Below are positions 28,765 through 36,016 of a DNA stretch of 60,792 bases, piece after piece (position 1 is the stretch's first letter; each line of letters opens with the position of its first letter). Location of the stretch: contig NZ_LMOM01000015.1 in NCBI RefSeq assembly GCF_001424185.1, positions 1 to 60,792 on the forward strand, written 5' to 3'. Under the pieces are notes generated by a model. It was given only the letters and a program-made list of their open reading frames with translations. It did not search any database and had not been told where the DNA came from. Source of the stretch: Deinococcus sp. Leaf326 (GTDB lineage Bacteria > Deinococcota > Deinococci > Deinococcales > Deinococcaceae). Position numbers and translations under genes: made by a program.

Positions 28765-29400
28765 TCAACGCCGCGGCTGAAGACCTGGCGCTTTCACCCG
28801 CCGACCTTGCACAAGGACCTGATGAGTCGGCGGAAGTCCCAGCAGAAAGGTCGGTGCTTCATCACTGATCATCACCCCACGCACGCCCTGAGTCTGGTCA
28901 TCCCGCCACCAGTCCGGCGCACGCTGCACCTCCGGACAGAACGACACCAGTGGCTGCTGCTGCTCCTCCTCCGGCGTCTCGAAGATCACGCACACGTCGA
29001 AGTGCACCCGTGCCCACTTCACCAAAGCCGCCGGCGTCAGGGGGGATTCCGTCCGAGAGGACAGCTCCTCCAGACTCGCGCACTGAAGCCAGACCGCACA
29101 CGGTTCCTCCACCAGCAGGGTCGTCAGTGCAGCGGCCGTCCAGGGTTGGACGTCATTCACAAACAGCTGCTGCACCTCCGCGTCCGGCGATTCATCCGGC
29201 CCCAGCAGCGCCCCACGAGACCCTAGGACCCGCAGGTTCGCCCCGACCAACGCCTCGACTCCACTGCCCGGCGAAGCGATCACCAGCACGCGACGGGCCG
29301 GGCGCGTGACGAACTGCAACGCCTCTCCATCCCAGGCCATGCCCAGGACGAAGGCCGTCCGGTAGTGGCGACGGAACAGCACATTCAGGTCAATGAACAT
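28765..29400 (-). CDS. Unknown protein of possible partition operon
   Basis: About 211 residues. Alternating beta/alpha pattern (FIDLNVLF, VLVIASPGSG, AVWLQCAS, FDVCVIFETPEE) reminiscent of a P-loop or MinD-like fold, but no true Walker A is present (SPGSGVEAL lacks GKS/T), so it is probably not an ATPase. ATG 29400 follows GGGAG. Placed second after the coiled-coil gene and downstream of the phased repeats, so a role in plasmid maintenance is a reasonable guess. Confidence 0.6.
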   Translation of the reverse strand: MFIDLNVLFRRHYRTAFVLGMAWDGEALQFVTRPARRVLVIASPGSGVEALVGANLRVLGSRGALLGPDESPDAEVQQLFVNDVQPWTAAALTTLLVEEPCAVWLQCASLEELSSRTESPLTPAALVKWARVHFDVCVIFETPEEEQQQPLVSFCPEVQRAPDWWRDDQTQGVRGVMISDEAPTFLLGLPPTHQVLVQGRRVKAPGLQPRR

Positions 29401-29494
29401 CAGCGGCACTCCCGAAGTGAGGACGAGAAACGGAGGGGAGGGGCGAGCATCACGAGACGCAGAGTCTGGCGGATGAACGCAAGACGCGTGCCCC

Positions 29495-30049
29495 TCAGCG
29501 GCGCAAGAGGGAGAGCAACTCGTCGAACTTCGCGTTGACCTGAGCCAGTTCCGTGCGCACCTGGGTCAACTCCTTGCGCAGGATCATGGCCGTGTCTTCT
29601 GCTCCGGAGGCGCGCTCTTTGCACTCCATCGTTTCGATGATCAACCGGTTCACGTTGTCTCCCAGCTCCGCCATGGTCATCCCGGCGCCCTCTGCGGACG
29701 GCTCATCTCGAGGGGAGCGGACCTCCTGCTGGCGCCACTGCGTCAGGAGATCGGTGATGCTGAACGACGTGGCGCGGGCCTCACGAAAGAGGCTCAAGAG
29801 ACCCGTGAACTGCGCGGGCGTGAGCAAGAGCTCGTTGAAATTTCGGCGGGCCCGGGACTCCAAGGTCTGTCCCAACACCAGGGCGTACAACCGCGCCGTC
29901 TCCTGCAGGTAGCGGCGAGAGTAGGTGTGCTGAAACAAAAACTGCCCCGCGTTTTCCAGATCACCGATGGTGTACAGGTCGCGTGGACCCAGCTCTTGGA
30001 GGAGGTCTTGGAGTTCCGACCAGGTGTTTTGAGTAGGGAAAAGCGTCAT
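29495..30049 (-). CDS. Helical coiled-coil protein beside phased repeats
   Basis: 184 residues, nearly all helical: an N-terminal segment (SELQDLLQELGPRDLYTIGDL) that could be an HTH-like bundle, a middle region, and a C-terminal coiled coil (about 140-184, KELTQVRTELAQVNAKFDELL). Not recognised. ATG 30049 lies 12 bases from the first block of an 11-bp repeat array, so it is the best candidate for the protein that binds it. Confidence 0.65.
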   Translation of the reverse strand: MTLFPTQNTWSELQDLLQELGPRDLYTIGDLENAGQFLFQHTYSRRYLQETARLYALVLGQTLESRARRNFNELLLTPAQFTGLLSLFREARATSFSITDLLTQWRQQEVRSPRDEPSAEGAGMTMAELGDNVNRLIIETMECKERASGAEDTAMILRKELTQVRTELAQVNAKFDELLSLLRR

Positions 30050-30060
30050 ACGCTCACCAT

Positions 30061-30194
30061 AGCGCTACCGCGAGGTATCAACGCGGTAACAGCGAGGCCA
30101 TAGCGCGTATCAACGAACGCATAACGAGCGATACAACGAACCGATAGCGAGCGACACAGCGAGGCGATAGCGGTTCGCCAGCGCGGCCACAGCG
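30061..30194. repeat. Array of ARCG blocks phased at 11 bp
   Basis: AGCG or AACG begins at 30061, 30080, 30091, 30102, 30112, 30123, 30135, 30146, 30158, 30169, 30180 and 30191, a step of 10-12 (mean 11) bp. Spacer sequences are loosely conserved (consensus about ARCGAGCGATA). Same-face spacing suggests a nucleoprotein filament site such as a centromere, iteron cluster or autoregulatory operator. Confidence 0.8.
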
Positions 30195-30658
30195 AGCAAC
30201 ATGACACCTCGTTGATGCGGCGAGCTTTAGAAAGAGAGACCTTTACACACTGCTATCTCATGCTGGCTCTCATATTTTCCCACTTTGGATGGCCAGGACC
30301 GGGAAAAGGGCGGGACTCCATTTGCCTTTACGCGACATCACCCAGGAGTCCCGTCCACTTTTCGATGCCCTTCCGCCTCGGCCCAGCGCACCAAAACCCC
30401 GGGACTCCACCCCAAAAGCAACCTCAGAACTTCAATCACTCTGGAATGTAAACCAGAAACACTCATCAGATACTCACGGCTTTTCAAGGCCTTGGCACCC
30501 GCATCCCTCCTTGCCTGCCCAAGCGCCTCACCACCTCACAGAGGCCCCGCAAGAAGATCCCGCACCCTCCCCCCCGTGACCCGCCCTCTCGAGGCCCGAT
30601 TCCACTTCCCCGAATGGCCCGGACGCACCCTCCCCCGCAAGCGGGGAACCCCCGAAGC
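30195..30658 (+). other. Gene-free region with GGGACTCC repeats
   Basis: No convincing gene. GGGACTCC occurs at 30312 and 30401 and inverted (GGAGTCCC) at 30345. The second half contains a relatively AT-rich stretch (about 30420-30480). Could be an origin or promoter region for the array that follows. Confidence 0.4.
30633..30646 (+). promoter_or_regulatory. Start-associated hairpin 1 (variant)
   Basis: CCCCGC-AA-GCGGGG followed by exactly 12 bases (AACCCCCGAAGC) and ATG 30659. Arms differ from the family but spacing and the 12-mer fit. Confidence 0.6.
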
Positions 30659-30991
30659 ATGACCCCCGCCACCGTCCTCCAGGCCACTCGCACCTACCAC
30701 TTCCAGGTCTGGCACGCCAACCACCCCGACTTCCTCGGTCGACAATTCCAAGGCTTCCCCAGCGCCCACTTCGTCCACGTCGCCGACCTCCAGGTCACGG
30801 CCGACAGCATGCTCGGCGCCCTGCGTCAGACCTTCGCCCATACCCAGCACATCACGCAACTCTGGGATCAGGACCCAGCCGTCACCCTGCTCTACACCCC
30901 CGATCCCCGAAGCACGATGGCCGGCGATGTCCTGATCTGCGAGGGCGAAGTGTACGGCGTGGCCATGATCGGCTTCGAGCGTTTGCGCTGA
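30659..30991 (+). CDS. Unknown protein, YodL-like possible
   Basis: 110 residues (MTPATVLQATRTYHFQVWHANH...). Compact alpha/beta; the stretch PRSTMAGDVLICEGEVYGVAMIGF resembles a motif I recall from many plasmid and phage small proteins (RSxSxGDV followed by a cover strand), but no function is assigned. First gene of the hairpin-led array. Confidence 0.65.
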   Translation: MTPATVLQATRTYHFQVWHANHPDFLGRQFQGFPSAHFVHVADLQVTADSMLGALRQTFAHTQHITQLWDQDPAVTLLYTPDPRSTMAGDVLICEGEVYGVAMIGFERLR

Positions 30992-31030
30992 ACCCACCGC
31001 CCCCGCCAGCGCTTTCCCGACGCGGCCCTC

Positions 31031-31050
31031 GCCCGGTCACCCCACCGGGC
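31031..31050 (+). promoter_or_regulatory. Start-associated hairpin 2
   Basis: GCCCGG, 8-base loop, CCGGGC; 12 bases to ATG 31063. Confidence 0.8.
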
Positions 31051-31062
31051 AGCCCCCTTCTC

Positions 31063-31224
31063 ATGCCCCTGCTCCTGTGTGCGCCCACCCCTCTACTCGC
31101 TGGTCATTGCCTCACCTGCGGCCTCCCCTGTGCCCCAGAAGAAGAGCACGGCTGTGACCACTGCACCGAAGCCGCCGACGAAGCCCGCGCCTCTGCCCAC
31201 GAGCGGACCCCAGATGCCGACTGA
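31063..31224 (+). CDS. Zinc-ribbon microprotein
   Basis: 53 residues with two Cys pairs (CLTCGLPC and CDHC) in the first 35 positions, then an acidic helix. Likely a small zinc-binding adaptor. Start position is supported by the 12-base distance from the hairpin. Its end overlaps the next start by 11 bases. A second microprotein of the same size and design is at 39936. Confidence 0.6.
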   Translation: MPLLLCAPTPLLAGHCLTCGLPCAPEEEHGCDHCTEAADEARASAHERTPDAD

Positions 31225-31660
31225 CCCCTTCACCCACATCGTCACCCCCTCCCTGGGAGTTACCCCCACCCTCGGCGGCCTGCAACTCCACAACCGCTAC
31301 GAGACGATCGAGCTCACCTTCCCCGAACTCGACACCCTCAATGCCCTGTTCGCCCAACTCCAACCCGGCGACGCCCTCACCCTCCACACGAGGCAGCGAG
31401 GGCCCCTTTACCTCCGACACGAGGACGGCTACGTGCAACTCCAGGCGCGCGACTTCCTCATCGAATGCCCCGCCGACCTCGCCTGGTTGCCCACCGCCTT
31501 CTGCCTCCTCGCAGCTTACGAACCCACGCTCCCCTGCGAACGCCTGGTCCGGTCTCAACTCATCCGTCACTGCGCCCGCCGCTTTCAGGAAGTCCAGCAG
31601 TACCGCATGGCCGGGAGGCACCCTCGCCCGGAACGGCACCGGGCAACCCCGGAAGCATGA
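31214..31660 (+). CDS. Unknown protein
   Basis: 148 residues. Central region LHNRYETIELTFPELDTLNALFAQLQPGD looks like a small beta-sheet domain. Not recognised. The C-terminal 14 residues are encoded by the next start-associated hairpin itself, and the stop overlaps ATG 31657 (ATGA), so the repeat has been accepted into coding sequence. Confidence 0.6.
   Translation: MPTDPFTHIVTPSLGVTPTLGGLQLHNRYETIELTFPELDTLNALFAQLQPGDALTLHTRQRGPLYLRHEDGYVQLQARDFLIECPADLAWLPTAFCLLAAYEPTLPCERLVRSQLIRHCARRFQEVQQYRMAGRHPRPERHRATPEA
31626..31644 (+). promoter_or_regulatory. Start-associated hairpin 3
   Basis: GCCCGG-AACGGCA-CCGGGC; 12 bases to ATG 31657. Lies inside the coding end of the previous gene. Confidence 0.85.
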
Positions 31661-31815
31661 CCGACGTCTTCAGCCTGATCCTGCAGACTCTCTCCCAGGA
31701 CATCGAGCAGCACCGCGGCCTCATCGCCGCCCTCACCTTCCCCTGGTGCCTCGTCATCTTCCTCGTCGCCAACCGCCACGAGCGCCGCAGTCCCTACACC
31801 CCTGAAGAAGAGTGA
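31657..31815 (+). CDS. Small single-span membrane protein
   Basis: 52 residues with one hydrophobic helix (GLIAALTFPWCLVIFLVA) and a charged tail. Not recognised. Followed at once by a terminator. Confidence 0.6.
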   Translation: MTDVFSLILQTLSQDIEQHRGLIAALTFPWCLVIFLVANRHERRSPYTPEEE

Positions 31816-31821
31816 ACGCAC

Positions 31822-31852
31822 GGAGGCCCCACCTGGGTCTCCCCTTTTTTTT
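31822..31852 (+). terminator. Intrinsic terminator
   Basis: GGAG-G-CCC / GGG-T-CTCC stem followed by CC and eight T. Confidence 0.7.
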
Positions 31853-31923
31853 ATCGCGTCCGGTCCGAGGGGCCCCTGCACCCAGGGATGCTCCTCCCTC
31901 GGGTCACTCCCCCTCAAGCCCTC

Positions 31924-31942
31924 GCCCGGCAACGCACCGGGC
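31924..31942 (+). promoter_or_regulatory. Start-associated hairpin 4
   Basis: GCCCGG-CAACGCA-CCGGGC; 12 bases to ATG 31955. Confidence 0.85.
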
Positions 31943-31954
31943 ACCCCCGGACGC

Positions 31955-32173
31955 ATGACCACCATCACGTCCGCCCGGATCGTTCCCAGCAATCTCGCCG
32001 CCGGCCAATACCAGGCGGAGGTGCACGCCACCTTCACCACCGGCGAGGAGGTCAAGGTGCTGAGTTACTACGACGACGAGTTGCACTTCAGCGCGGGGGA
32101 GTTCGTCGGCTTGACCCAGGTGCAGGTCGACGAACTCTTCCACCAGAGGGACGTCGCGTACTTGCAGAGCTGA
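31955..32173 (+). CDS. Unknown small protein
   Basis: 72 residues, soluble, beta-rich start (ITSARIVPSNLAAGQYQAEVHATF) and an acidic second half. Not recognised. Single-gene unit between hairpin 4 and a terminator. Confidence 0.65.
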   Translation: MTTITSARIVPSNLAAGQYQAEVHATFTTGEEVKVLSYYDDELHFSAGEFVGLTQVQVDELFHQRDVAYLQS

Positions 32174-32178
32174 CGTGC

Positions 32179-32204
32179 GGGAGGCCTCCGGGTCTCCCCT
32201 TTTG
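32179..32204 (+). terminator. Intrinsic terminator
   Basis: GGGAG / CTCCC stem with inner CCGG, followed by four T, five bases after the stop. Confidence 0.6.
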
Positions 32205-32228
32205 TTCTGGTGGCCCAGGCGCACCCTC

Positions 32229-32247
32229 GCCCGGAACGGCACCGGGC
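32229..32247 (+). promoter_or_regulatory. Start-associated hairpin 5
   Basis: GCCCGG-AACGGCA-CCGGGC; 13 bases to ATG 32261. Confidence 0.8.
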
Positions 32248-32260
32248 AACCCACGGTCGT

Positions 32261-32581
32261 ATGACGAGACACATGTTCACGATGACCACCCCGTCCGGCG
32301 AGACTCGCAACGTGGCCGCTGGGTACGACCGGATGTGCGGGCACTTCTTCCTGCAGGTCACGGACCCGACGCTGCCGGAGGACGATCAGCTGGTGTACTT
32401 CTCGTCCTACGATCCCCGCTTCCTGGACCGCAGCCGGACGGGCGCGGCGTTCGGGGGAGCAACGTTCGAAGAGTTGGAGATGTGCTTGGCCGAGCAACAG
32501 ATCACGCTTCCGGAAGGGTTGCGGGAACGCCTGTTGGAGGACGGCGAGTTGGAGCGAGGGAACGATCAGAAATATTGGTAA
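32261..32581 (+). CDS. Unknown protein
   Basis: 106 residues, acidic, soluble (MTRHMFTMTTPSGETRNVAAGYDRM...). Contains a GHFFLQVTDP strand pair and a helical acidic C-terminus. Not recognised. Own leader hairpin and own terminator. Confidence 0.65.
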   Translation: MTRHMFTMTTPSGETRNVAAGYDRMCGHFFLQVTDPTLPEDDQLVYFSSYDPRFLDRSRTGAAFGGATFEELEMCLAEQQITLPEGLRERLLEDGELERGNDQKYW

Positions 32582-32586
32582 CCCTC

Positions 32587-32620
32587 AGGGGCGAGAGCGA
32601 CCGCGCGTGCGGTCGTCTCT
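32587..32620 (+). terminator. Intrinsic terminator
   Basis: Long stem GGGGCGAGAG / CTCTCGCCCC with an inner CCGC/GCGG, then TTTT. Confidence 0.75.
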
Positions 32621-32658
32621 CGCCCCTTTTCCCATGGCCGGGAAGAACAACAGCCCTC

Positions 32659-32677
32659 GCCCGGCAGAGCACCGGGC
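32659..32677 (+). promoter_or_regulatory. Start-associated hairpin 6
   Basis: GCCCGG-CAGAGCA-CCGGGC; 12 bases to ATG 32690. Confidence 0.85.
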
Positions 32678-32689
32678 AGCCCCGGACGC

Positions 32690-33169
32690 ATGAACGACGA
32701 TCGCTGCAAGTCCTGCGGAACCCGCACCAGCTACCCCGATCTCTGCGAACGCTGCCTCGAAGTGCAGGAGCGCCGCGCACGCGCCAAGGCCCAAGACCAG
32801 GCGGTACAGAAGCGCATGATCCTCCTCCCTCTCTCCCCCCTTTACCTTCTCTGGATCGCCCGCCGTCCCCTGAGCTGGGTCCTCGCTGCACTCTTCGCGC
32901 TGCTCTTCGTGCACCTCAGCCGCGAGACCGGACACCTCTCGCACGACAACTTCCACTTCGACACCCGGCCCATGTGGACTCTGGTCTTCGCCATCGTCAT
33001 CGCCGTCAACGTCCTCGTCCAGCGCCATGCGAAAGTCCTGCTGCGTCTTCCACAGCGTGACCCGATCGACGGCCTGCGGGTGTGGCGCTTCGTCACCTGG
33101 AGTCTGATCCTCCTGCTCATCTGGTCGGGCGCGGCACTCTGGGGCAGCTTCGAGATGCCCCTCCGGTAA
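32690..33169 (+). CDS. Zinc-ribbon membrane protein
   Basis: 159 residues: N-terminal zinc ribbon (CKSCGTRTSYPDLCERC, residues 6-22), a charged helix, then three hydrophobic segments (about 50-75, 98-115, 138-155). Not recognised. The ribbon resembles those of the microproteins at 31063 and 39936, here fused to a membrane part. Confidence 0.7.
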   Translation: MNDDRCKSCGTRTSYPDLCERCLEVQERRARAKAQDQAVQKRMILLPLSPLYLLWIARRPLSWVLAALFALLFVHLSRETGHLSHDNFHFDTRPMWTLVFAIVIAVNVLVQRHAKVLLRLPQRDPIDGLRVWRFVTWSLILLLIWSGAALWGSFEMPLR

Positions 33170-33194
33170 GCCGACGCGCGCTGCCTGCCCCCTC

Positions 33195-33216
33195 GCCCCG
33201 GGAAAAGCACCGGGGC
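33195..33216 (+). promoter_or_regulatory. Start-associated hairpin 7 (7-bp arms)
   Basis: GCCCCGG, 8 bases, CCGGGGC: both arms have gained a compensating base, so pairing is kept; 12 bases to ATG 33229. Confidence 0.85.
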
Positions 33217-33228
33217 AGACCCGGGGAC

Positions 33229-33549
33229 ATGCAACGCTTCCTGCTCCTCTCCCTGGTGACTCTCCTCTCCGCCTGTGGAGCCCGCGTCACCACGGCGACC
33301 CCGGCCCCGGCTGAACTTCACCTACGCAATGCGTCCGGTATCAGCCTCCAGGTCGAGATCGAGGAGACGACCGAGCTCATGGCAGCCAGCTTGTCCTTAC
33401 GCGCCGGCGAGGAGCTGCGCTTCCCCCTCAAGACCGCGACCTGCATCCGCATCAGCGGCACGGCCGGCGTGCACCTCACCCCAGGAGTCAGTGCAGAAGT
33501 CGTGCTCACGGAGCACGGGCCGCGCGCCATGAACTTCCCCAGCTGCTAA
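33229..33549 (+). CDS. Small lipoprotein
   Basis: 106 residues, lipobox LLSAC at about residue 16, then a beta-rich domain with two Cys near the end (TATCIRISG, NFPSC). Not recognised. Start chosen at ATG 33229 by signal peptide and hairpin distance. Confidence 0.7.
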   Translation: MQRFLLLSLVTLLSACGARVTTATPAPAELHLRNASGISLQVEIEETTELMAASLSLRAGEELRFPLKTATCIRISGTAGVHLTPGVSAEVVLTEHGPRAMNFPSC

Positions 33550-33682
33550 CACGGGCGCCCAGCGGTGGGTGCACGTCGCCCGCCGCCAAAGTGCCCGGAA
33601 GGACACGGCCCTGCCCCCCTGAGCCGGAAGATTCCCAGATCGAGACGCCCGCGTACGACCCCCTCATTCATCTTCCTTCCTC

Positions 33683-33727
33683 GGGTGCCCTTCAGGATTT
33701 CTCCTGACGCGCACCCCCTTTTTTTTC
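33683..33727. terminator. Terminator, possibly bidirectional
   Basis: Outer GGGTGC/GCACCC and inner TCAGGA/TCCTGA pairs, followed on the plus strand by CC and eight T. The 130 bases before it after the lipoprotein gene hold nothing recognisable. Confidence 0.65.
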
Positions 33728-33733
33728 TCGCGT

Positions 33734-33853
33734 TCAGGTCTGCGGCGACGGCACCTGGTCCGGCCACTGCTCCCACGCATCCCGCATCTCATCACGTACA
33801 CGCCCCACCACAAGACCAGCGGGCCCGTCCCGGCGATCGCTGAACTCCAGCAC
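33734..33853 (-). CDS. Possible short minus-strand gene or remnant
   Basis: About 39 residues from GTG 33853 (MLEFSDRRDGPAGLVVGRVRD...), with the open frame and good GC3 extending about 20 codons further upstream without a start (SPREVEWGRECRRLENV). Ends at the bidirectional terminator. Perhaps the tail of a lost gene. Confidence 0.3.
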   Translation of the reverse strand: MLEFSDRRDGPAGLVVGRVRDEMRDAWEQWPDQVPSPQT

Positions 33854-33912
33854 GTTCTCCAGCCTGCGGCACTCCCTCCCCCACTCAACTTCGCGTGGGG
33901 AGGCCTGAGCGT

Positions 33913-34038
33913 ATGAAGTCCAACAACGTCATCACCGGCAAGCGCATCCAACACAGCGACAAGCCCAAGACCCCCCCCCGTCCACCCACCCGTGCCGAAA
34001 AGCACGCCCGCAAGTACCGCACCTGGAGCCGCCTATGA
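33913..34038 (+). CDS. Short basic protein
   Basis: 41 residues, strongly basic (MKSNNVITGKRIQHSDKPKT...KHARKYRTWSRL), overlapping the next gene (CTATGA). No hairpin or clear Shine-Dalgarno. Plausible nucleic-acid-binding peptide; weakly supported. Confidence 0.4.
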   Translation: MKSNNVITGKRIQHSDKPKTPPRPPTRAEKHARKYRTWSRL

Positions 34039-34340
34039 ACCTCGACCCGGACCTGACCCCCGTCGTCCTCGACGCTCCGGTCGTCGGCGGCGCCGTCCTA
34101 AAACACCTGCTTATGGTCTCCGATCTCCTCGACCAGCACCGCCCGAATCTCCTGCGCCACTTCATGGTCGACCTCATCCTCCTGGGTCCCGTCACGACCG
34201 ATGACGTCATGGATCTGGGCCTGCAACTCCTCCAGGAGGCGCACGACATTGTCAGCGCACCTCTGACCGCCCTGACCCGCGAACTCCGCCACGGCATCAG
34301 CCGCCTGGCGACGTACCCCACTCACAGTCTCAGCAGTTGA
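34035..34340 (+). CDS. Unknown helical protein
   Basis: 101 residues, amphipathic helices throughout (LKHLLMVSDLLDQHRPNLLRHFMVD...). Not recognised. Lies directly before the ssb leader. Confidence 0.55.
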   Translation: MNLDPDLTPVVLDAPVVGGAVLKHLLMVSDLLDQHRPNLLRHFMVDLILLGPVTTDDVMDLGLQLLQEAHDIVSAPLTALTRELRHGISRLATYPTHSLSS

Positions 34341-34373
34341 CCTCTTCACCTCCGCCCACCGCAGGCATCCCTC

Positions 34374-34392
34374 GCCCGGAACAGCGCCGGGC
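34374..34392 (+). promoter_or_regulatory. Start-associated hairpin 8, start lost
   Basis: GCCCGG-AACAGCG-CCGGGC, then 11 bases and ATC where ATG is expected. The ssb gene now starts 49 bases further on with its own AGGAG. Confidence 0.7.
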
Positions 34393-34452
34393 AACCCCAC
34401 AGCATCTCAAACGCTCAGGACCAGACCGGCCTGACGATCCCCAGGAGTCACC

Positions 34453-35322
34453 ATGAACAAGTTCCTCGTCATTGCAGCCCTCGGCACCACCCCCGAACTC
34501 CGCCACACCCCCACCGGCATGGCGGTCCTCGAGATCCTCCTCGCCGGCGAGCGTCACATCGTCGGCCATGACGGCACCCCCCGCACCCTCCCCTTCTACA
34601 TCCGCAGCGAAGCCCTGGGCGACACCGCCAAGCAGTTGGATTCCCGTCAGTACAAGCAGGGTGACGTGCTCTTGATCGAGGGCTCGGCTGAGTACGACGA
34701 GTGGAACAGCCGGACCGTCGAAGGCGCGAAGGACACCACCGTACGTCTCAAGCCCACCGGGTACGTGCGCAAACTCGACGGCGACTTCCAGTTCACGCAG
34801 GATGGCGGCGGCTTCACCCGACTGATGGGCGGCACCAACCAGCTGCAGCTTCTGGGCAACCTGGTCGCCGACGTGGAGGTCAACGACACGACGAGTGGTC
34901 CCGCGGCCACCCTCCGCCTGGCCGTCAACGAGCGCTACACCACCCGCGACGGTCAGTCCAAAGAGAAGACCCACTGGTTCCGGGTCTCGGTGTGGCGCGA
35001 GCAGGCCGAAGCCATGCGCGGGCTGACGAAGGGCACGGCCATCTACGTCGAAGGGGCGCTGAGCGACGAGAAGTGGACGGATCGGGAGGGCCACGAGCGC
35101 AAGGGCAAGACCATCGAAGCTCAGGTCGTGTACGCCATCGCGCCCTTCAGCGGTGCGGCCAGAACGCAGGGTCAACCGGCGAGAACGCAGGGGCAACCGG
35201 CGAGCACCACCCCCCGCCCGGCCCCGAGTCGCGCGCCGCGGGCTGCGACCCACGAGCGTGCCCCGACGCCCCAGGTGGGCGGCGCGGACCTCCCGCCCGA
35301 AGAAGCCGACCTGCCTTTCTAA
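34453..35322 (+). CDS. ssb: Single-stranded DNA-binding protein, two-OB type
   Basis: 289 residues with two OB folds (about 1-110 and 125-235; the second has AATLRLAVNERYTTR and THWFRVSVW) joined by a linker, a Q/R-rich repeat (ARTQGQP twice) and the acidic tip EEADLPF used to recruit partner proteins. Two folds per chain, forming a dimer, is the Deinococcus-Thermus hallmark. Shine-Dalgarno AGGAG before ATG 34453. A plasmid copy may coat single strands during replication, repair or transfer. Confidence 0.95.
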   Translation: MNKFLVIAALGTTPELRHTPTGMAVLEILLAGERHIVGHDGTPRTLPFYIRSEALGDTAKQLDSRQYKQGDVLLIEGSAEYDEWNSRTVEGAKDTTVRLKPTGYVRKLDGDFQFTQDGGGFTRLMGGTNQLQLLGNLVADVEVNDTTSGPAATLRLAVNERYTTRDGQSKEKTHWFRVSVWREQAEAMRGLTKGTAIYVEGALSDEKWTDREGHERKGKTIEAQVVYAIAPFSGAARTQGQPARTQGQPASTTPRPAPSRAPRAATHERAPTPQVGGADLPPEEADLPF

Positions 35323-35340
35323 GCCTTCCCGACATCTCGA

Positions 35341-35376
35341 GGGGAGCGTGGCCACACCGGCTGCGCTCCCCTTTCT
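35341..35376 (+). terminator. ssb terminator
   Basis: GGGGAGCG / CGCTCCCC stem followed by a TTTCTT run. Confidence 0.75.
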
Positions 35377-35404
35377 TCATAGGACGGGGCTCGGCACAAC
35401 CCTC

Positions 35405-35423
35405 GCCCGGGAAGGCCCCGGGC
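35405..35423 (+). promoter_or_regulatory. Start-associated hairpin 9
   Basis: GCCCGG-GAAGGCC-CCGGGC; 12 bases to ATG 35436. Confidence 0.85.
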
Positions 35424-35435
35424 ACCCCCGGAGGC

Positions 35436-35807
35436 ATGAAGATCCTTCCCACCCTGACCGCGTTCGTCCTCCTGCTTCTGCTTGCTGGCACCGCCGCCTG
35501 GGCCCTGAGCCCGAGCGACGTGAAGGTTGCCGGCGAGGTGTACGCCTACGACGCCCTGGTGCCGAAGCGCACGCTCGTCGCGCTTCCGTCCGGCGAACTC
35601 ACCCTCAGCCTGTGCCCTGCCGCCGAGGTCCAGCGCCTCAACCGCCTGACCGTAGGACGCTGCATCGTTTCCCCTGCGACCATCGGGGACGGCACCGCAC
35701 TGGTCAAGTCGGTGCGGCCCGCCTACCGCGCGCAGGTGCAGGCAGCCATGACCCGCTCCATCACCTACAGCGCGGTCGACCTCCGGGGCGGCCTGGTCGT
35801 GCAGTGA
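35436..35807 (+). CDS. Unknown secreted protein
   Basis: 123 residues with a signal peptide (to about 24, AWALS) and a small domain with two Cys (LSLCPAAE, VGRCIVSP). Not recognised. Confidence 0.65.
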   Translation: MKILPTLTAFVLLLLLAGTAAWALSPSDVKVAGEVYAYDALVPKRTLVALPSGELTLSLCPAAEVQRLNRLTVGRCIVSPATIGDGTALVKSVRPAYRAQVQAAMTRSITYSAVDLRGGLVVQ

Positions 35808-35814
35808 TGCCCTC

Positions 35815-35834
35815 GCCCGGTCAGGACACCGGGC
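35815..35834 (+). promoter_or_regulatory. Start-associated hairpin 10, start lost
   Basis: GCCCGG, 8 bases, CCGGGC, 12 bases, then ATC instead of ATG. A later ATG at 35872 runs into a stop after two codons, so the gene once led by this copy is gone. Confidence 0.7.
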
Positions 35835-35905
35835 AACCCAGAGCGCATCTCCGAGAGACAGAGGTGCGACCATGAAGTAGAGCAACGAACCTTTCCGGCG
35901 GGATC

Positions 35906-35955
35906 GGGGAGGAGGAACCGGCGCGCAAGCGTACGGACCTCCTCCCCTTTTTTTT
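35906..35955 (+). terminator. Terminator after vanished gene
   Basis: GGGGAGGAGG / CCTCCTCCCC stem and eight T. With hairpin 10 it brackets only about 70 bases of non-coding remnant. Confidence 0.75.
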
Positions 35956-35991
35956 CTCCCCTCCACCCCGAGTGCCCCCGGAGAATCCCTC

Positions 35992-36004
35992 GCCGCTGCG
36001 CGGC
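35992..36004 (+). promoter_or_regulatory. Start-associated hairpin 11 (short)
   Basis: GCCGC-TGC-GCGGC, then the standard 12-mer ACCCCCGGAAGC and ATG 36017. Confidence 0.65.
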
Positions 36005-36016
36005 ACCCCCGGAAGC

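Noticed and set aside
28765..29400. ParA-type ATPase
   Set aside because: The P-loop-like SPGSGVEAL lacks the Lys and Ser/Thr of Walker A; only a general fold resemblance remains.
30061..30194. Phased repeats as a CRISPR array
   Set aside because: Repeat unit is only 4 conserved bases with an 11-bp period, and no cas genes are present.
33565..33843. Plus-strand 92-codon frame
   Set aside because: Runs through a terminator and has a composition typical of a shadow frame.
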